A DNA stretch of 64,000 nucleotides, taken from Arthrobacter sp. OY3WO11 (GTDB taxonomy: Bacteria; Actinomycetota; Actinomycetes; Actinomycetales; Micrococcaceae). This document shows, one piece after another, positions 8,688 to 17,750 of this stretch. The position numbers and the translations under genes were made by a program. Position 1 is the stretch's first letter, and the number at the start of each line of letters is the position of its first letter. The stretch covers positions 1-64,000 of the forward strand of contig NZ_LWLP01000002.1 of NCBI RefSeq assembly GCF_001641125.1, written 5' to 3'. The notes under the pieces were generated by a model. That model was not told where the DNA came from. It searched no databases and saw nothing but the letters and a program-made list of their open reading frames with translations.

Positions 8688-9875
8688 GTGCCGCCCTTAG
8701 TGCCAGCTACGAAAGAAGAACCGGCGATCCGGCCTCGCTTCCGGTGGGACGTATGGCAGCTGTTCCTGGATGTCGTCGTCCTCCTTGTCGTAGCCACAGA
8801 GATGCTGCAGCGGGCCCCGCTGGACCCGGTGGAAGCGGCCTATCTTGCTGTTGCCGTGATTATTGCCGGCGCCCGGCGCCGGTTCCCCGTCTCAGCGCTG
8901 GGTGGGTCGGCCGTTCTGGCCTTTCTCTACCCGCTGTCTACCGGAGAGCACCTTCTGGCCTGGTGCCTGCTGCAGATTTGTCTTCTGTCGTTCGCCATCA
9001 TCAAGCCACGTAACCAGGCAATTGTCGCGACGGTGTCGGTCGGAGTGATCCTTTTAATCAATTCCGGCCTGTGGCTGCAGATGCCGGTGGTGGACCCGAT
9101 GTCCTTGGCCCTTGTTGCCTGGACCGCTGCCGCAGGAGGCGTCGGATCGGCCGTCCACTCACAGAGGGGATACGTTCAGGCTCTGGAAGGCCAGGCACAG
9201 CGTGCCGAAGCGACCCGGCGTGCCATCGTGGAGCGCGAGCTGGTCGAGGAACGCCTTCGTATCGCGCGCGAACTGCACGATGTCATGGCTCATCACATCG
9301 CAGCCATCAACGTCCATGCCGGTTCGGCCGAAGCCAACCTGGCCTCGAACCAGACCAGCTCGCTGCAGTCCCTGCAGCGCATCCGCAGCGCCAGCGGTGA
9401 AGCGTTACGGGAACTGCAGGCGATTCTGAAAGTTCTGCGGACCAGCGACACCGTGTCCGGGACCGCTCCCCCGGTCCCGGACAGTAGCCAGCTGGATTCG
9501 CTTTTCAACTCATTTCGTGCGCTGGGCCTGGAGCTTCAGCTCAGCGGCGGCGCATCTCCGGAGCTTCCGCCCGGAATGCCGGCAGCGATTGACCTTGCAC
9601 TGTACCGCGTCCTGCAGGAGGGACTTACAAATGCCCACAAGCATGGTGACGGGAAGACTGTCGTTGATGTCAGGACCGGACAGGAGAAGATCACCGTGCG
9701 GCTGGTCAACAAACCCGCTACAACGCGCAAGCGTGTAAGAAATGCAGACGGACAAGGATTCGGTCTGATTGGCATGGAGGAACGTGTGGCCGCAGCAGGC
9801 GGACAACTCCGTATTACACCGTCCCCTGACCAATTCGTCCTGGAAGCCGTTTTTCCCTTGGGAGTACATGAATGA
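8688..9875 (+). CDS. Sensor histidine kinase (NarL/LiaS-type, HisKA_3)
   Basis: The 395-residue kinase has an N-terminal membrane domain of about five helices (residues 20-150) and the phospho-acceptor motif ARELHDVMAHHI with the His near 197. A C-terminal HATPase domain follows (LQEGLTNAHKHG, then GQGFGLIGMEERV). With so little outside the membrane it probably senses a membrane or hydrophobic signal. Start is GTG 8688 after a purine-rich stretch. The response regulator start overlaps its stop by 4 bp, so the pair is translationally coupled. Confidence 0.92.
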   Translation: MPPLVPATKEEPAIRPRFRWDVWQLFLDVVVLLVVATEMLQRAPLDPVEAAYLAVAVIIAGARRRFPVSALGGSAVLAFLYPLSTGEHLLAWCLLQICLLSFAIIKPRNQAIVATVSVGVILLINSGLWLQMPVVDPMSLALVAWTAAAGGVGSAVHSQRGYVQALEGQAQRAEATRRAIVERELVEERLRIARELHDVMAHHIAAINVHAGSAEANLASNQTSSLQSLQRIRSASGEALRELQAILKVLRTSDTVSGTAPPVPDSSQLDSLFNSFRALGLELQLSGGASPELPPGMPAAIDLALYRVLQEGLTNAHKHGDGKTVVDVRTGQEKITVRLVNKPATTRKRVRNADGQGFGLIGMEERVAAAGGQLRITPSPDQFVLEAVFPLGVHE

Positions 9876-10540
9876 TCCGCATCGTTATTGTTGACGACCA
9901 GGAAATGATCCGGGTAGGGCTCAAAGGAATTCTCGGCTCCAAGGCCGACTTCGAGGTGATCGGCGAGGCCGGTGATGGCCTGCAGGCAGTCGCCGTCGTG
10001 ACCGCGACCCGCCCAGACGTGATCCTGATGGATGTACGCATGCCAGGTGTGGACGGAGTCGAAGCAATCCGCCGTATCCGGAAGAACAATCGGTTGAACC
10101 AGTCAAAAATCCTGGTCCTGACCACGTTCGACAACGACCAGAACGCCATCCGGGCCGTGCAAGCGGGCGCCCAGGGCTTCCTCGGCAAAGACGTCGGCCC
10201 CGCAGAACTGATTGCCGCGGTCCAGACCATTGCGACCGGCGGCGCATCACTGTCCCCTACAGCAGCCGAAACACTGGTAGCCCACGTCGCAGACCCGGCC
10301 CGCCGGCCCGTCAGCCAGGAAGCCAAGGACGCAATCTCCGCGCTGACCGACCGTGAGCGCGACGTCCTCAAGTCAGCCGCTGCAGGGCTGACCAATGACC
10401 AGATCGCGGCAGCATTGTTCATCTCGCCCTATACAGTGAAAACCCACCTGAACCGGGCCATGACTAAAACCCGCACCAACGACCGGTCGCAGCTGGTGGT
10501 GCTGGCCTACCGTTCCGGATTGGCCGATCCGCAGCCCTGA
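9872..10540 (+). CDS. LuxR/NarL-family response regulator
   Basis: The 222-residue regulator has an N-terminal receiver domain with acidic pair VDDQ (residues 8-9), phospho-acceptor D54 (LMDVRMPG) and the conserved K near 107. A C-terminal LuxR helix-turn-helix follows (LTDRERDVLKSAAAGLTNDQIA, then PYTVKTHLNRAM). It is coupled to the sensor kinase. The TACTGC..GCAGTA palindromes upstream of the kinase and of the MMPL gene are the natural candidates for its sites. Confidence 0.94.
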   Translation: MIRIVIVDDQEMIRVGLKGILGSKADFEVIGEAGDGLQAVAVVTATRPDVILMDVRMPGVDGVEAIRRIRKNNRLNQSKILVLTTFDNDQNAIRAVQAGAQGFLGKDVGPAELIAAVQTIATGGASLSPTAAETLVAHVADPARRPVSQEAKDAISALTDRERDVLKSAAAGLTNDQIAAALFISPYTVKTHLNRAMTKTRTNDRSQLVVLAYRSGLADPQP

Positions 10541-10555
10541 ACCGGCACCACCGCC

Positions 10556-10571
10556 TACTGCATCCGCAGTA
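10556..10571. promoter_or_regulatory. Second TACTGC..GCAGTA palindrome, upstream of the MMPL gene
   Basis: TACTGCATCCGCAGTA has the same 6-bp arms and the same spacing as the core of the 8494-8527 repeat. It sits 16 bp after the response regulator stop and about 105 bp before the transporter start, where an operator would be expected. Confidence 0.55.
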
Positions 10572-10675
10572 CATCAAAGCACTCTACCGGCAGGATTCGC
10601 GCAGAACACTACCGACAGATGATGGAACGAACCTGCCGCTTACCGGCATTACCTACCCTCCAGGAGCTCGTTAGC

Positions 10676-12895
10676 ATGGCAAAACTTCTTTACCGCCTGG
10701 GCCTGCACTGTGCCCGGCACCGCCTCACGGTGCTCTTCTCGTGGGCGGCCGTCCTCGCTCTGCTGGGAGTGACAGCCATCACCGGCATGCGCTTCGGCGA
10801 CGGTGCCTTCGACATCCCCGGCACAGAGTCCAGCAAGGCGATGGAGAGCCTTGAAACGGAATTCCCCAGCAGCACAACCGAGGGTTCGGCATCACTCCAA
10901 TTCGTGCTGCGGACCCCGGACGGGAGCACCATCAGCCAGAACCCCTACGCCGCCGAGCTAACAGAGCTCCTCGACGCGGCCAAATCCATTAGCAACGTAT
11001 CCGGTGTTGTCTCTCCCCTCGACCCGGCCCGGCCCTTTATCTCCCAAGGCCAGACCACCGCCGTAGCAACCTTCAACTTCACGGACATAACCGAAGCAAA
11101 CGCTGAATCGGTGTACTCCGAAGCGGAGAAGCTCGCTGAAACGGCACGAGATGCCGGGTTTGAAGCACAAATCGGCGGCGCCCTCACCAGCCCCCTTCCG
11201 GAGATCCTCGGGCCCAGCGAGATCGTCGGAGCACTCATCGCTTTCGCGGTCCTGTTCATTACCTTCGGTTCCCTGGTCGCGGCGGGTGCGAACATGCTCA
11301 CCGCCCTTCTCGGTGTTGTGGTCGGCGTGCTCGGCATTTTCGCTTCCTCGGCCTTCCTGCAGCCCATCGGTTCGATGACTCCGATTCTTGCCGTCATGCT
11401 CGGCCTGGCCGTTGGCATCGACTACTCCCTCTTTATCGTCGCCCGGTTCCGCTCTGAACTGCGCGAAGGCCGGGAGCTGCACACCGCCATCGGCCGATCA
11501 GTGGGAACGGCGGGCTCCTCGGTCATCTTCGCCGGCGCGACCGTCATCATCGCCCTTGCCGCGCTCTCCATCGTGAACATTCCTTTCATCACCGAAATGG
11601 GACTGGCCGCTGCCCTGGCAGTGTTCATTGCAGTCCTGATGGCACTGACGCTGCTGCCCGTCTTCCTTGCTTTCATGGGCTACAAAGCCCTCCCCACGCG
11701 CGAACGCCCGGACTCTGGAACCCCAATCCAGGTGCACAAACAGAAGGACACCACCAAGGTGGGCATCCTTGAAAAATGGGCCTCTGTCGTGGTCTACAAA
11801 CCCGTACGTTCCCTGATTGCAGGATTCGTCCTGCTCGCCGTCCTGGCCATCCCGGTGCTGTCGCTCCAGACTGCGCTGAACACCCCCGGCGGGGATGATC
11901 CGGAGTCGAGCCAACGGCGGGCCTACAACATCATCGCCGAGGAATTCGGCGCCGGCAGCCAGAACCCGCTCGTCGTCCTGGTCGAATCCAAAGATGCAGT
12001 GCAGGCCCATGCATCCGAGATGCAAACCATCCTGCTCACGCTGGACAATGTGCAGATGGTGGCCCCGCCCCAAATCAGCCAGTCCGGAACCGCAGCACTA
12101 ATCAGCGTCCTGCCCGCCGAGGGCCCGGCCGAGGACAGCACCAAGGACCTCGTGCACGACATCCGGGAACGGGCAACAAATCTAGGCGCCGCAGTGTCAG
12201 TCACCGGGGAGACTGCAGTTTCCATCGATGTGGATCAAAAACTCAGCGAAGCCCTGGTCACCTACATCGCAGTCATCGTCGGCCTTGCCCTGATCCTGCT
12301 CATCATCCTGTTCAGGTCGATTCTTGTCCCGTTGATCGCAACCCTGGGATTCCTCCTGTCCCTGGGAGCAGGAATCGGCGTGACGGTGGCAGTCTTCCAG
12401 TGGGGCTGGGCGGACACCATCATTGCCGCTCCCACAGGCTCCCCCATGCTGAGCCTGCTACCAATCCTGATCGTCGGCATCCTGTTTGGCCTGGCCATGG
12501 ACTACCAGGTCTTCCTCGTCTCGAGGATGCGTGAAGCCTACGTCAAGGGCTGGTCCCCCCGGGAAGCAATCCTGGACGGCTTCTCAAAGTCAGCCTTCAT
12601 CGTGGTTGCCGCTGCGGCCATCATGGCAGCCGTGTTCGGCGGCTTCGCACTCAGCCCCTCCCCGCTGGTCGCCTCCATCGCACTGGCCCTCACCATCGGG
12701 GTCCTCGCCGACGCGTTCATCGTCCGCATGGTCATCGTCCCCGCCACGCTGTCACTCCTCGGACGCTCAGCCTGGTGGATCCCGTCCTGGCTGGATAAAG
12801 CACTGCCCAACCTCGACACCGAAGGCCACGCGCTCGACACCCATGACGCTGCAAGCAACCAAGAAGCGCCCCGCGAAATGGCGACCACCCGGTAA
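10676..12895 (+). CDS. MMPL-family (RND) membrane transporter
   Basis: The 739-residue protein has the MmpL layout: one N-terminal helix, a large outer loop (residues about 40-170), five helices, and then a repeat of helix, loop and five helices. Each half carries the Asp-Tyr pair of the proton relay (GLAVGIDYSLFIVARF and GLAMDYQVFLVSRM). ATG 10676 is chosen over the in-frame ATGs at 10619 and 10622 because AGGAG lies 8-12 bp before it and the protein then starts at the usual MmpL position. These transporters export lipids, siderophores or hydrophobic toxic compounds. Expression is probably under the upstream two-component system, so export of a membrane-active compound is likely. Confidence 0.92.
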   Translation: MAKLLYRLGLHCARHRLTVLFSWAAVLALLGVTAITGMRFGDGAFDIPGTESSKAMESLETEFPSSTTEGSASLQFVLRTPDGSTISQNPYAAELTELLDAAKSISNVSGVVSPLDPARPFISQGQTTAVATFNFTDITEANAESVYSEAEKLAETARDAGFEAQIGGALTSPLPEILGPSEIVGALIAFAVLFITFGSLVAAGANMLTALLGVVVGVLGIFASSAFLQPIGSMTPILAVMLGLAVGIDYSLFIVARFRSELREGRELHTAIGRSVGTAGSSVIFAGATVIIALAALSIVNIPFITEMGLAAALAVFIAVLMALTLLPVFLAFMGYKALPTRERPDSGTPIQVHKQKDTTKVGILEKWASVVVYKPVRSLIAGFVLLAVLAIPVLSLQTALNTPGGDDPESSQRRAYNIIAEEFGAGSQNPLVVLVESKDAVQAHASEMQTILLTLDNVQMVAPPQISQSGTAALISVLPAEGPAEDSTKDLVHDIRERATNLGAAVSVTGETAVSIDVDQKLSEALVTYIAVIVGLALILLIILFRSILVPLIATLGFLLSLGAGIGVTVAVFQWGWADTIIAAPTGSPMLSLLPILIVGILFGLAMDYQVFLVSRMREAYVKGWSPREAILDGFSKSAFIVVAAAAIMAAVFGGFALSPSPLVASIALALTIGVLADAFIVRMVIVPATLSLLGRSAWWIPSWLDKALPNLDTEGHALDTHDAASNQEAPREMATTR

Positions 12896-12933
12896 TTGAT
12901 CGCCGGGTACGTCCAGAAGGCAGGTCCAAATAG

Positions 12934-12976
12934 AGAGGTTGCAGCCGTCCGATGGGCGGCTGCAACCTCTTTCCCT
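12934..12976 (+). terminator. Intrinsic terminator after the MMPL gene
   Basis: A perfect 14-bp stem (12934-12947 with 12957-12970), 9-nt loop and a T-rich tail follow the MMPL stop by 38 bp. Confidence 0.85.
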
Positions 12977-12998
12977 TGATCTCCCGGTCCCGGGGAAC

Positions 12999-13027
12999 TA
13001 GGGTTACCAACTAGCGCGCGCTACTCT
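12999..13027 (+). promoter_or_regulatory. Promoter with LacI-type operator, upstream of the ketosteroid-dehydrogenase-like gene
   Basis: The operator CTAGCGCGCGCTAC (13011-13024) overlaps the first bases of a -10-like TACTCT (13022-13027). A weak -35, TAGGGT (12999-13004), lies 17 bp upstream. Operator and -10 have exactly the same register as in the GH3 promoter at 29058-29086. Confidence 0.7.
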
Positions 13028-13053
13028 ACGCGAGGCGTTGAAGGGAGTTCAGC

Positions 13054-14826
13054 GTGGCAGCTCATCACACCGTTACTACGAAGATCAGGTTCACCGGCAC
13101 AACGCCTGCGCCGGCCTCCGCGCCGGGACCGGCGGAAGTAGACATCCTGGTGGTAGGCAGCGGTACCGGGCTCGCGGCCGCGCTCAGCGCCCACGAGGCT
13201 GGCAGTTCGGTGCTTGTCGTTGAGAAGACCGCCGTCATTGGCGGATCGACGGCACGGTCCGGGGGAGCGTTCTGGATACCGGGCAACCATGTTCTGGCTG
13301 GCAAGGGCGCAGGCGCATCCCTCGACTCTGCAGCCCGTTACCTTGCAGCCGTTGTTGGTGACGGCACCCCCGCGCAACGCTGGAACAGCTTCCTCGCCCA
13401 CGGCCCGGAAGCGCTGGCAATGCTGCAAAGGACCACGCCCATGAAGTTCACCTGGGCCAAAGGCTATTCCGACTACCACCCGGAAAAGCCCGGTGGATCA
13501 GCGGTTGGCCGTAGCTGCGAATGCCGCCCCTTCAACCTCCGGCAACTCGGGCCGCACCGCGCCAAACTCCGTCCAGGCATCATGGAAGCTCCACTGCCGA
13601 TGCCAGTCACCGGTGGCGACTACAAATGGCTCAACCTCCTCACCAAAGTCCCCGCTAAGGGTCTGAAGCTCGCTGCACTCCGCGCGATCCAAGGCATCGG
13701 CGGGACCCTTCTGGGCCGGGAATACGCCGCCGGCGGACAAGCACTGGCCGCCGGACTTTACGCCGGGGTACTGAAGGCCGGAATCCCCGTTTGGACCGAA
13801 ACGTCCTTGGTCCGCCTGCTTACCGACCAAGGCCGGGTTACCGGCGCAGTCGTTTCTTCCGGCGGCCGGGAACACGCGATTCAAGCCAGGCGAGGTGTCA
13901 TTCTTGCCGCCGGTGGATTCGACCACGACCTCACTATGCGCAGGCAGGAGCAATCGACGAGTCTGGGCCCTTGGAGCCTCGGGGCCGACGGGAACACCGG
14001 CGACGCGATCGCTGCGGCAACCTCCTGCGGAGCCGCAACCTCACTCCTCGATCAGGCCTGGTGGTTCCCTGCTATTGCCCCGATAGAAGACGGTGCCCCG
14101 TCTGTGCTCCTCGCCGAGCGCTCCCTGCCCGGTTCGTTTATGACCGATTCGACAGGACGGCGGTTCACAAACGAGGCCCAGGACTACATGTCCTTCGGCC
14201 AGCGCGTCCTCGAGCGGGAAAAACAAGGTCGACCGGTTGGGCAGATGTGGCTCATTTTCGATCAGGAATATCGCAACAGCTACCTGCTCGCGGGCGCTAT
14301 ATTCCCTGGCATGAAACTTCCGGCATCCTGGTATGACAACGGAATCGCCGTACGGGGCTCGTCCTGGTCAGACCTCGCTCACGCCATGTCTATCTCCCCG
14401 GACGCACTGAACGGAACGGGCACCCGCTTCAACCAGGCAGCAGCACTGGGCATGGACGATGAGTTTGGACGTGGCAACAGCGCCTACGACAGGTATTACG
14501 GTGATCCGACGGTGACCCCAAACCCGAACCTACGCCCACTGAACCACCGCAAGCTGTTTGCAGTTAAAGTTGTTTTGAGCGACCTCGGAACCTGCGGCGG
14601 TATCACCGCAGACGAGTTCGGGCGCGCCCTCGATGCCAAGGCTCGGCCAATCCCTGGACTGTACGTCGTGGGCAACACCGCCGCCAACGCTTTCGGTAAA
14701 AGCTACCCCGGGGCGGGAGCCACTATAGGACAAGGGCTCGTCTTCGGGCACATTGCCGCGCAACACGCTTTGCATAGCAGTTGGCAGGGAGCTACTCCAA
14801 CCGCTCCCCTTCCCAGCTGTGGATAA
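13054..14826 (+). CDS. FAD-dependent 3-ketosteroid dehydrogenase-like protein (KstD family)
   Basis: The 590-residue flavoprotein has an FAD motif VDILVVGSGTGLAAALSA (about 29-46), the STARSGGAFWIPGN segment typical of KstD and fumarate-reductase-like enzymes, and near the C-terminus GKSYPGAGATIG. The Tyr and Gly of that last motif occupy the positions of the KstD active-site Tyr and oxyanion Gly. KstD enzymes introduce a 1,2 double bond into 3-ketosteroids using FAD. GTG 13054 follows GAAGGGAG with good spacing. Its promoter carries the operator found before the glycosidase genes, which ties it to glycoside catabolism and suggests a steroid aglycone. A related 3-oxosteroid or fumarate-type dehydrogenase is the alternative. 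Confidence 0.85.
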   Translation: MAAHHTVTTKIRFTGTTPAPASAPGPAEVDILVVGSGTGLAAALSAHEAGSSVLVVEKTAVIGGSTARSGGAFWIPGNHVLAGKGAGASLDSAARYLAAVVGDGTPAQRWNSFLAHGPEALAMLQRTTPMKFTWAKGYSDYHPEKPGGSAVGRSCECRPFNLRQLGPHRAKLRPGIMEAPLPMPVTGGDYKWLNLLTKVPAKGLKLAALRAIQGIGGTLLGREYAAGGQALAAGLYAGVLKAGIPVWTETSLVRLLTDQGRVTGAVVSSGGREHAIQARRGVILAAGGFDHDLTMRRQEQSTSLGPWSLGADGNTGDAIAAATSCGAATSLLDQAWWFPAIAPIEDGAPSVLLAERSLPGSFMTDSTGRRFTNEAQDYMSFGQRVLEREKQGRPVGQMWLIFDQEYRNSYLLAGAIFPGMKLPASWYDNGIAVRGSSWSDLAHAMSISPDALNGTGTRFNQAAALGMDDEFGRGNSAYDRYYGDPTVTPNPNLRPLNHRKLFAVKVVLSDLGTCGGITADEFGRALDAKARPIPGLYVVGNTAANAFGKSYPGAGATIGQGLVFGHIAAQHALHSSWQGATPTAPLPSCG

Positions 14827-15032
14827 CCAAAGTTGACCCCAGCCGTGGACCGTCCATCGTCTCCTTGTCGGCAGGAAGCAAAGGCTGTTCCAGACATACT
14901 CAGCTGATAGAAGTCCGGTCATCTGCACTCTGAAGTGGCCACCGGAGGGCCTATAGACGGGGCTGCTTCTTCCAGCATTTGTCGCCATTTACCCACTCGG
15001 GAAGTCCGAACTGTCCATTTTTCCAAATGCTG

Positions 15033-15054
15033 GGAGCCATGGGCCTCTGGCTCC
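15033..15054. terminator. Hairpin between convergent genes
   Basis: GGAGCCA and TGGCTCC form a 7-bp stem with an 8-nt loop between the convergent dehydrogenase and ABC ATPase genes. There is no clear T-run on either side, so it is only a weak candidate for a two-way terminator. Confidence 0.3.
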
Positions 15055-15084
15055 AAGCATTAGGAAACACGCCCTAGGTGTTGA

Positions 15085-15918
15085 CTAGGAGCTCGCGAGA
15101 CGAAGCAGGCGTCGTGTTGCACGCCGCTCAGCTTGGCGGTCCGGATCAGCTGTCGGCGAGGCAAGCAGCAGGCGCCGCGTATATTCGTGCTGTGGGTTCG
15201 TGGTGACATCCGGGGTCGCCCCGGTCTCGACGAGTTCGCCTTGATACATAACTGTGACGCGATGGCTAATGTGCCGCACGACTGACAGGTCATGCGTGAT
15301 GAAGAGGTACGCAACGCCGGTACGGCGCTGCAACTCGATGAGTAGGTCGAGCACTCGCGCCTGGGTTGTAAGGTCCAAGGCCGAAACGGGTTCATCACAT
15401 ACGATCAGGCGTGGCTTCAGCGCAAGAGCCCGGGCAATGGCAATTCTTTGCCGTTGCCCACCGCTGAACTCTTTTGGATAGCGCTGGGCGGCGTTCGCCG
15501 GCAGTCCTACCGAGTCCAGCAGTTGCCGCACGGAGTTTCGAGCCTCCTGCGACGATGTTCCTTGAGCGATGAGCGGCTCGGCCAGGATATCGGCAATCTG
15601 CAGGGAGGGGTTCAGCGAGGTGTATGGATCCTGAAAGATCACCTGAATCTCGCGGGCAAGAGGCCGTCGTTCGCGGGAACTCAGGTGGGTGATATCGCGC
15701 CCGCCGAACTTGATCGTTCCGCCGGTCGGTTTAGCCAGCCCCAGTACCGCCCTACCAAGGGTCGTTTTTCCTGACCCGGACTCCCCCACGACGCCGAGCG
15801 TTTCGCCCGGAGCGATGTCGATAGAAACGCCACGGAGTACCTCCGGTGACGCTCCGCGGAACCCGACCCCAGGGTAGCGGAGCCGGAGGTCGGAGACGTT
15901 TAGCAGTGCCTTGCTCAT
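15085..15918 (-). CDS. Oligopeptide-type ABC transporter ATP-binding protein (DppF/OppF-like)
   Basis: The 277-residue ATPase has Walker A GESGSGKTTLGRA (about 41-53), the signature FSGGQRQRIAIARA, Walker B LIVCDEPVSALD and the switch His in ITHDLSVV. It is the second ATPase of the importer. Its start overlaps the stop of the permease-ATPase fusion gene by 4 bp. Last gene of the four-gene transporter operon. Confidence 0.93.
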   Translation of the reverse strand: MSKALLNVSDLRLRYPGVGFRGASPEVLRGVSIDIAPGETLGVVGESGSGKTTLGRAVLGLAKPTGGTIKFGGRDITHLSSRERRPLAREIQVIFQDPYTSLNPSLQIADILAEPLIAQGTSSQEARNSVRQLLDSVGLPANAAQRYPKEFSGGQRQRIAIARALALKPRLIVCDEPVSALDLTTQARVLDLLIELQRRTGVAYLFITHDLSVVRHISHRVTVMYQGELVETGATPDVTTNPQHEYTRRLLLASPTADPDRQAERRATRRLLRLASS

Positions 15919-17750
15919 CGAGCATTCTCCTTGGTCAGATCCAGCGACGCCGATGCGGGCGGGTCAGAGCGGGTAGTGTTCTCATCCAGAATCGCGGCAA
16001 TTAGTTGCTGAGTGTATTCATTCGACGGCGCGTGGAAGATCGATCGCACGTCGCCCGACTCCACCATCTCACCGTCCTTCATCACAACCACTCGATCACA
16101 GAGATCGGCGACAACCCCGAAGTTATGCGTCACCAGTAGGACTCCCATGCCGAACTCGGCTTGCAGGTCTCGCAGAAGGTCTAGAATCTCAGCTTGAACG
16201 GTTACATCGAGAGCAGTGGTGGGTTCGTCGGCGATGAGCAGCTTTGGTCGCGATGCAACGGCGCCTGCAATGAGGACCCGTTGGGCCATGCCGCCCGATA
16301 TTTGGTGGGGGTACGAATTGAAGGTTCGAACTGGATCGGGGATGCCGACCCGGGCGAGTAGGGCCAGAATGGTGGCGCGTGCCTCCTTCTTCGACATGCC
16401 AGCTGTCAGGGGTTCGACGAGCTGGCTGCCGACGGTGAAGGACGGATCCAGGTTCGACATCGGCTCCTGCGGAATGTACGCGAGGACACTGCCCCGCATG
16501 CGCCGCAGTGAGCGGTCATCCTGCACGGCAATCGATTCACCTGCAACTTCGAGTACATCGGTGCTGACGCGGGCTTGGCGCGGCAAAAGCCCGAGAATGG
16601 AGAACGCTGTCTGGGTTTTTCCCGACCCCGATTCTCCAACGACACCCACGACTTCACCCAGGCTGACGTCCAGCGACACTCCCTTGACGACACTTTTGTA
16701 GGTGCCATCGGCCTGCGGATACTGCACCCTAAGGTTTCGCACCGTCAACAGGTTACCTTTGCCTACCGCTTCGTATTGCCCGCCAGCGTTTCTTGGTCCA
16801 CCATCCGTGGCATTGAAGTCACCTTCTAGTGGCATCGCTGTGTGCCTGCGTGGCTTCTTGGGGACGGCGTTTGGAGCTGCGAGGGAGTCCCGGTAGGCGT
16901 TGGCGAGCATGACCAAAGTACCGGTTATCAGTGCCAGAAAGAGGGAGGGCCAGAGCATCTGAATTGGATGCTGGTAGATGTTCAAGAACGCAGCTCCCGC
17001 CATCGAGCCGAAGCTGGGAAGCTGGCTGGACCCGAGCCCAAGGAATGCCAGGCCTGCCTGGATGCCTATTGAGGCGACGGCGAGAAACGCGGAGGCGATG
17101 ATGATGGGGCCTCGGACAGCGTAGAGAACGTGCCGGGAGAGGATACGGAAATTGGAGAGTCCGGCTACGCGCGCGGCATCCACATATAGTTCGTTCCGCA
17201 CGCCGAGGACAAGGTTGCGAACCAGACGATAAATGCCGGCGGAGATGAAGATCCCAAAGACGGCCATCATGATCTTGTAGTCGCCGCCGGTGATTGGGTA
17301 GAGAATCATCACAAGGATCAGTGCAGGGAAGGTCATGACCAGGTTGAACAGCCAGGACAAGACTGCGTCTGTGCGCTTGGCAAGGTAGCCGGAGATGAGG
17401 CCGAACACCGTACCGATGGATACTGCCACCCCTGCCCCGATTAACCCAGAAATGACGGAGACGTTGATTGCGACCAGACTGCGTGACCAGATGTCACGTC
17501 CGTACTGATCGGCACCAAGGATGTAATCCGGGGAGAAGGGGGGTGTGTTGACCGCCTTCAGGGAACTGAAATTGGGATCGTGCACGCTCAGCACAGGCTC
17601 AAGTAATCCGAGCACGACGACAGCAGCCAGAAGAAGGAGTGCCCCGAGTCCGAGGGGGGTTCTGAGGAGCCGGGCAAACGACCCTTTGCGACGCTCTTCC
17701 ACATGGCTTGTATCGAGGGGGAGTTCAGCCTGGCGTTCAGGGAGTGTCAT
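15915..17750 (-). CDS. ABC transporter permease fused to ATP-binding protein (DppC-DppD-like)
   Basis: One 611-residue chain contains two importer parts. The N-terminal part (about 1-285) is a DppC-type permease with several membrane helices and the coupling segment (around DAARVAGLSNFRILSRHVL). After a linker of about 50 residues comes an ATPase with Walker A GESGSGKTQTAF, signature ISGGMAQRV and Walker B LLIADEPTTALD. In most species these are separate genes. The ATGA overlap with the upstream permease keeps all subunits co-translated. The family imports peptides, nickel or oligosaccharides; neighbours here favour an oligosaccharide or glycoside. Confidence 0.92.
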   Translation of the reverse strand: MTLPERQAELPLDTSHVEERRKGSFARLLRTPLGLGALLLLAAVVVLGLLEPVLSVHDPNFSSLKAVNTPPFSPDYILGADQYGRDIWSRSLVAINVSVISGLIGAGVAVSIGTVFGLISGYLAKRTDAVLSWLFNLVMTFPALILVMILYPITGGDYKIMMAVFGIFISAGIYRLVRNLVLGVRNELYVDAARVAGLSNFRILSRHVLYAVRGPIIIASAFLAVASIGIQAGLAFLGLGSSQLPSFGSMAGAAFLNIYQHPIQMLWPSLFLALITGTLVMLANAYRDSLAAPNAVPKKPRRHTAMPLEGDFNATDGGPRNAGGQYEAVGKGNLLTVRNLRVQYPQADGTYKSVVKGVSLDVSLGEVVGVVGESGSGKTQTAFSILGLLPRQARVSTDVLEVAGESIAVQDDRSLRRMRGSVLAYIPQEPMSNLDPSFTVGSQLVEPLTAGMSKKEARATILALLARVGIPDPVRTFNSYPHQISGGMAQRVLIAGAVASRPKLLIADEPTTALDVTVQAEILDLLRDLQAEFGMGVLLVTHNFGVVADLCDRVVVMKDGEMVESGDVRSIFHAPSNEYTQQLIAAILDENTTRSDPPASASLDLTKENAR

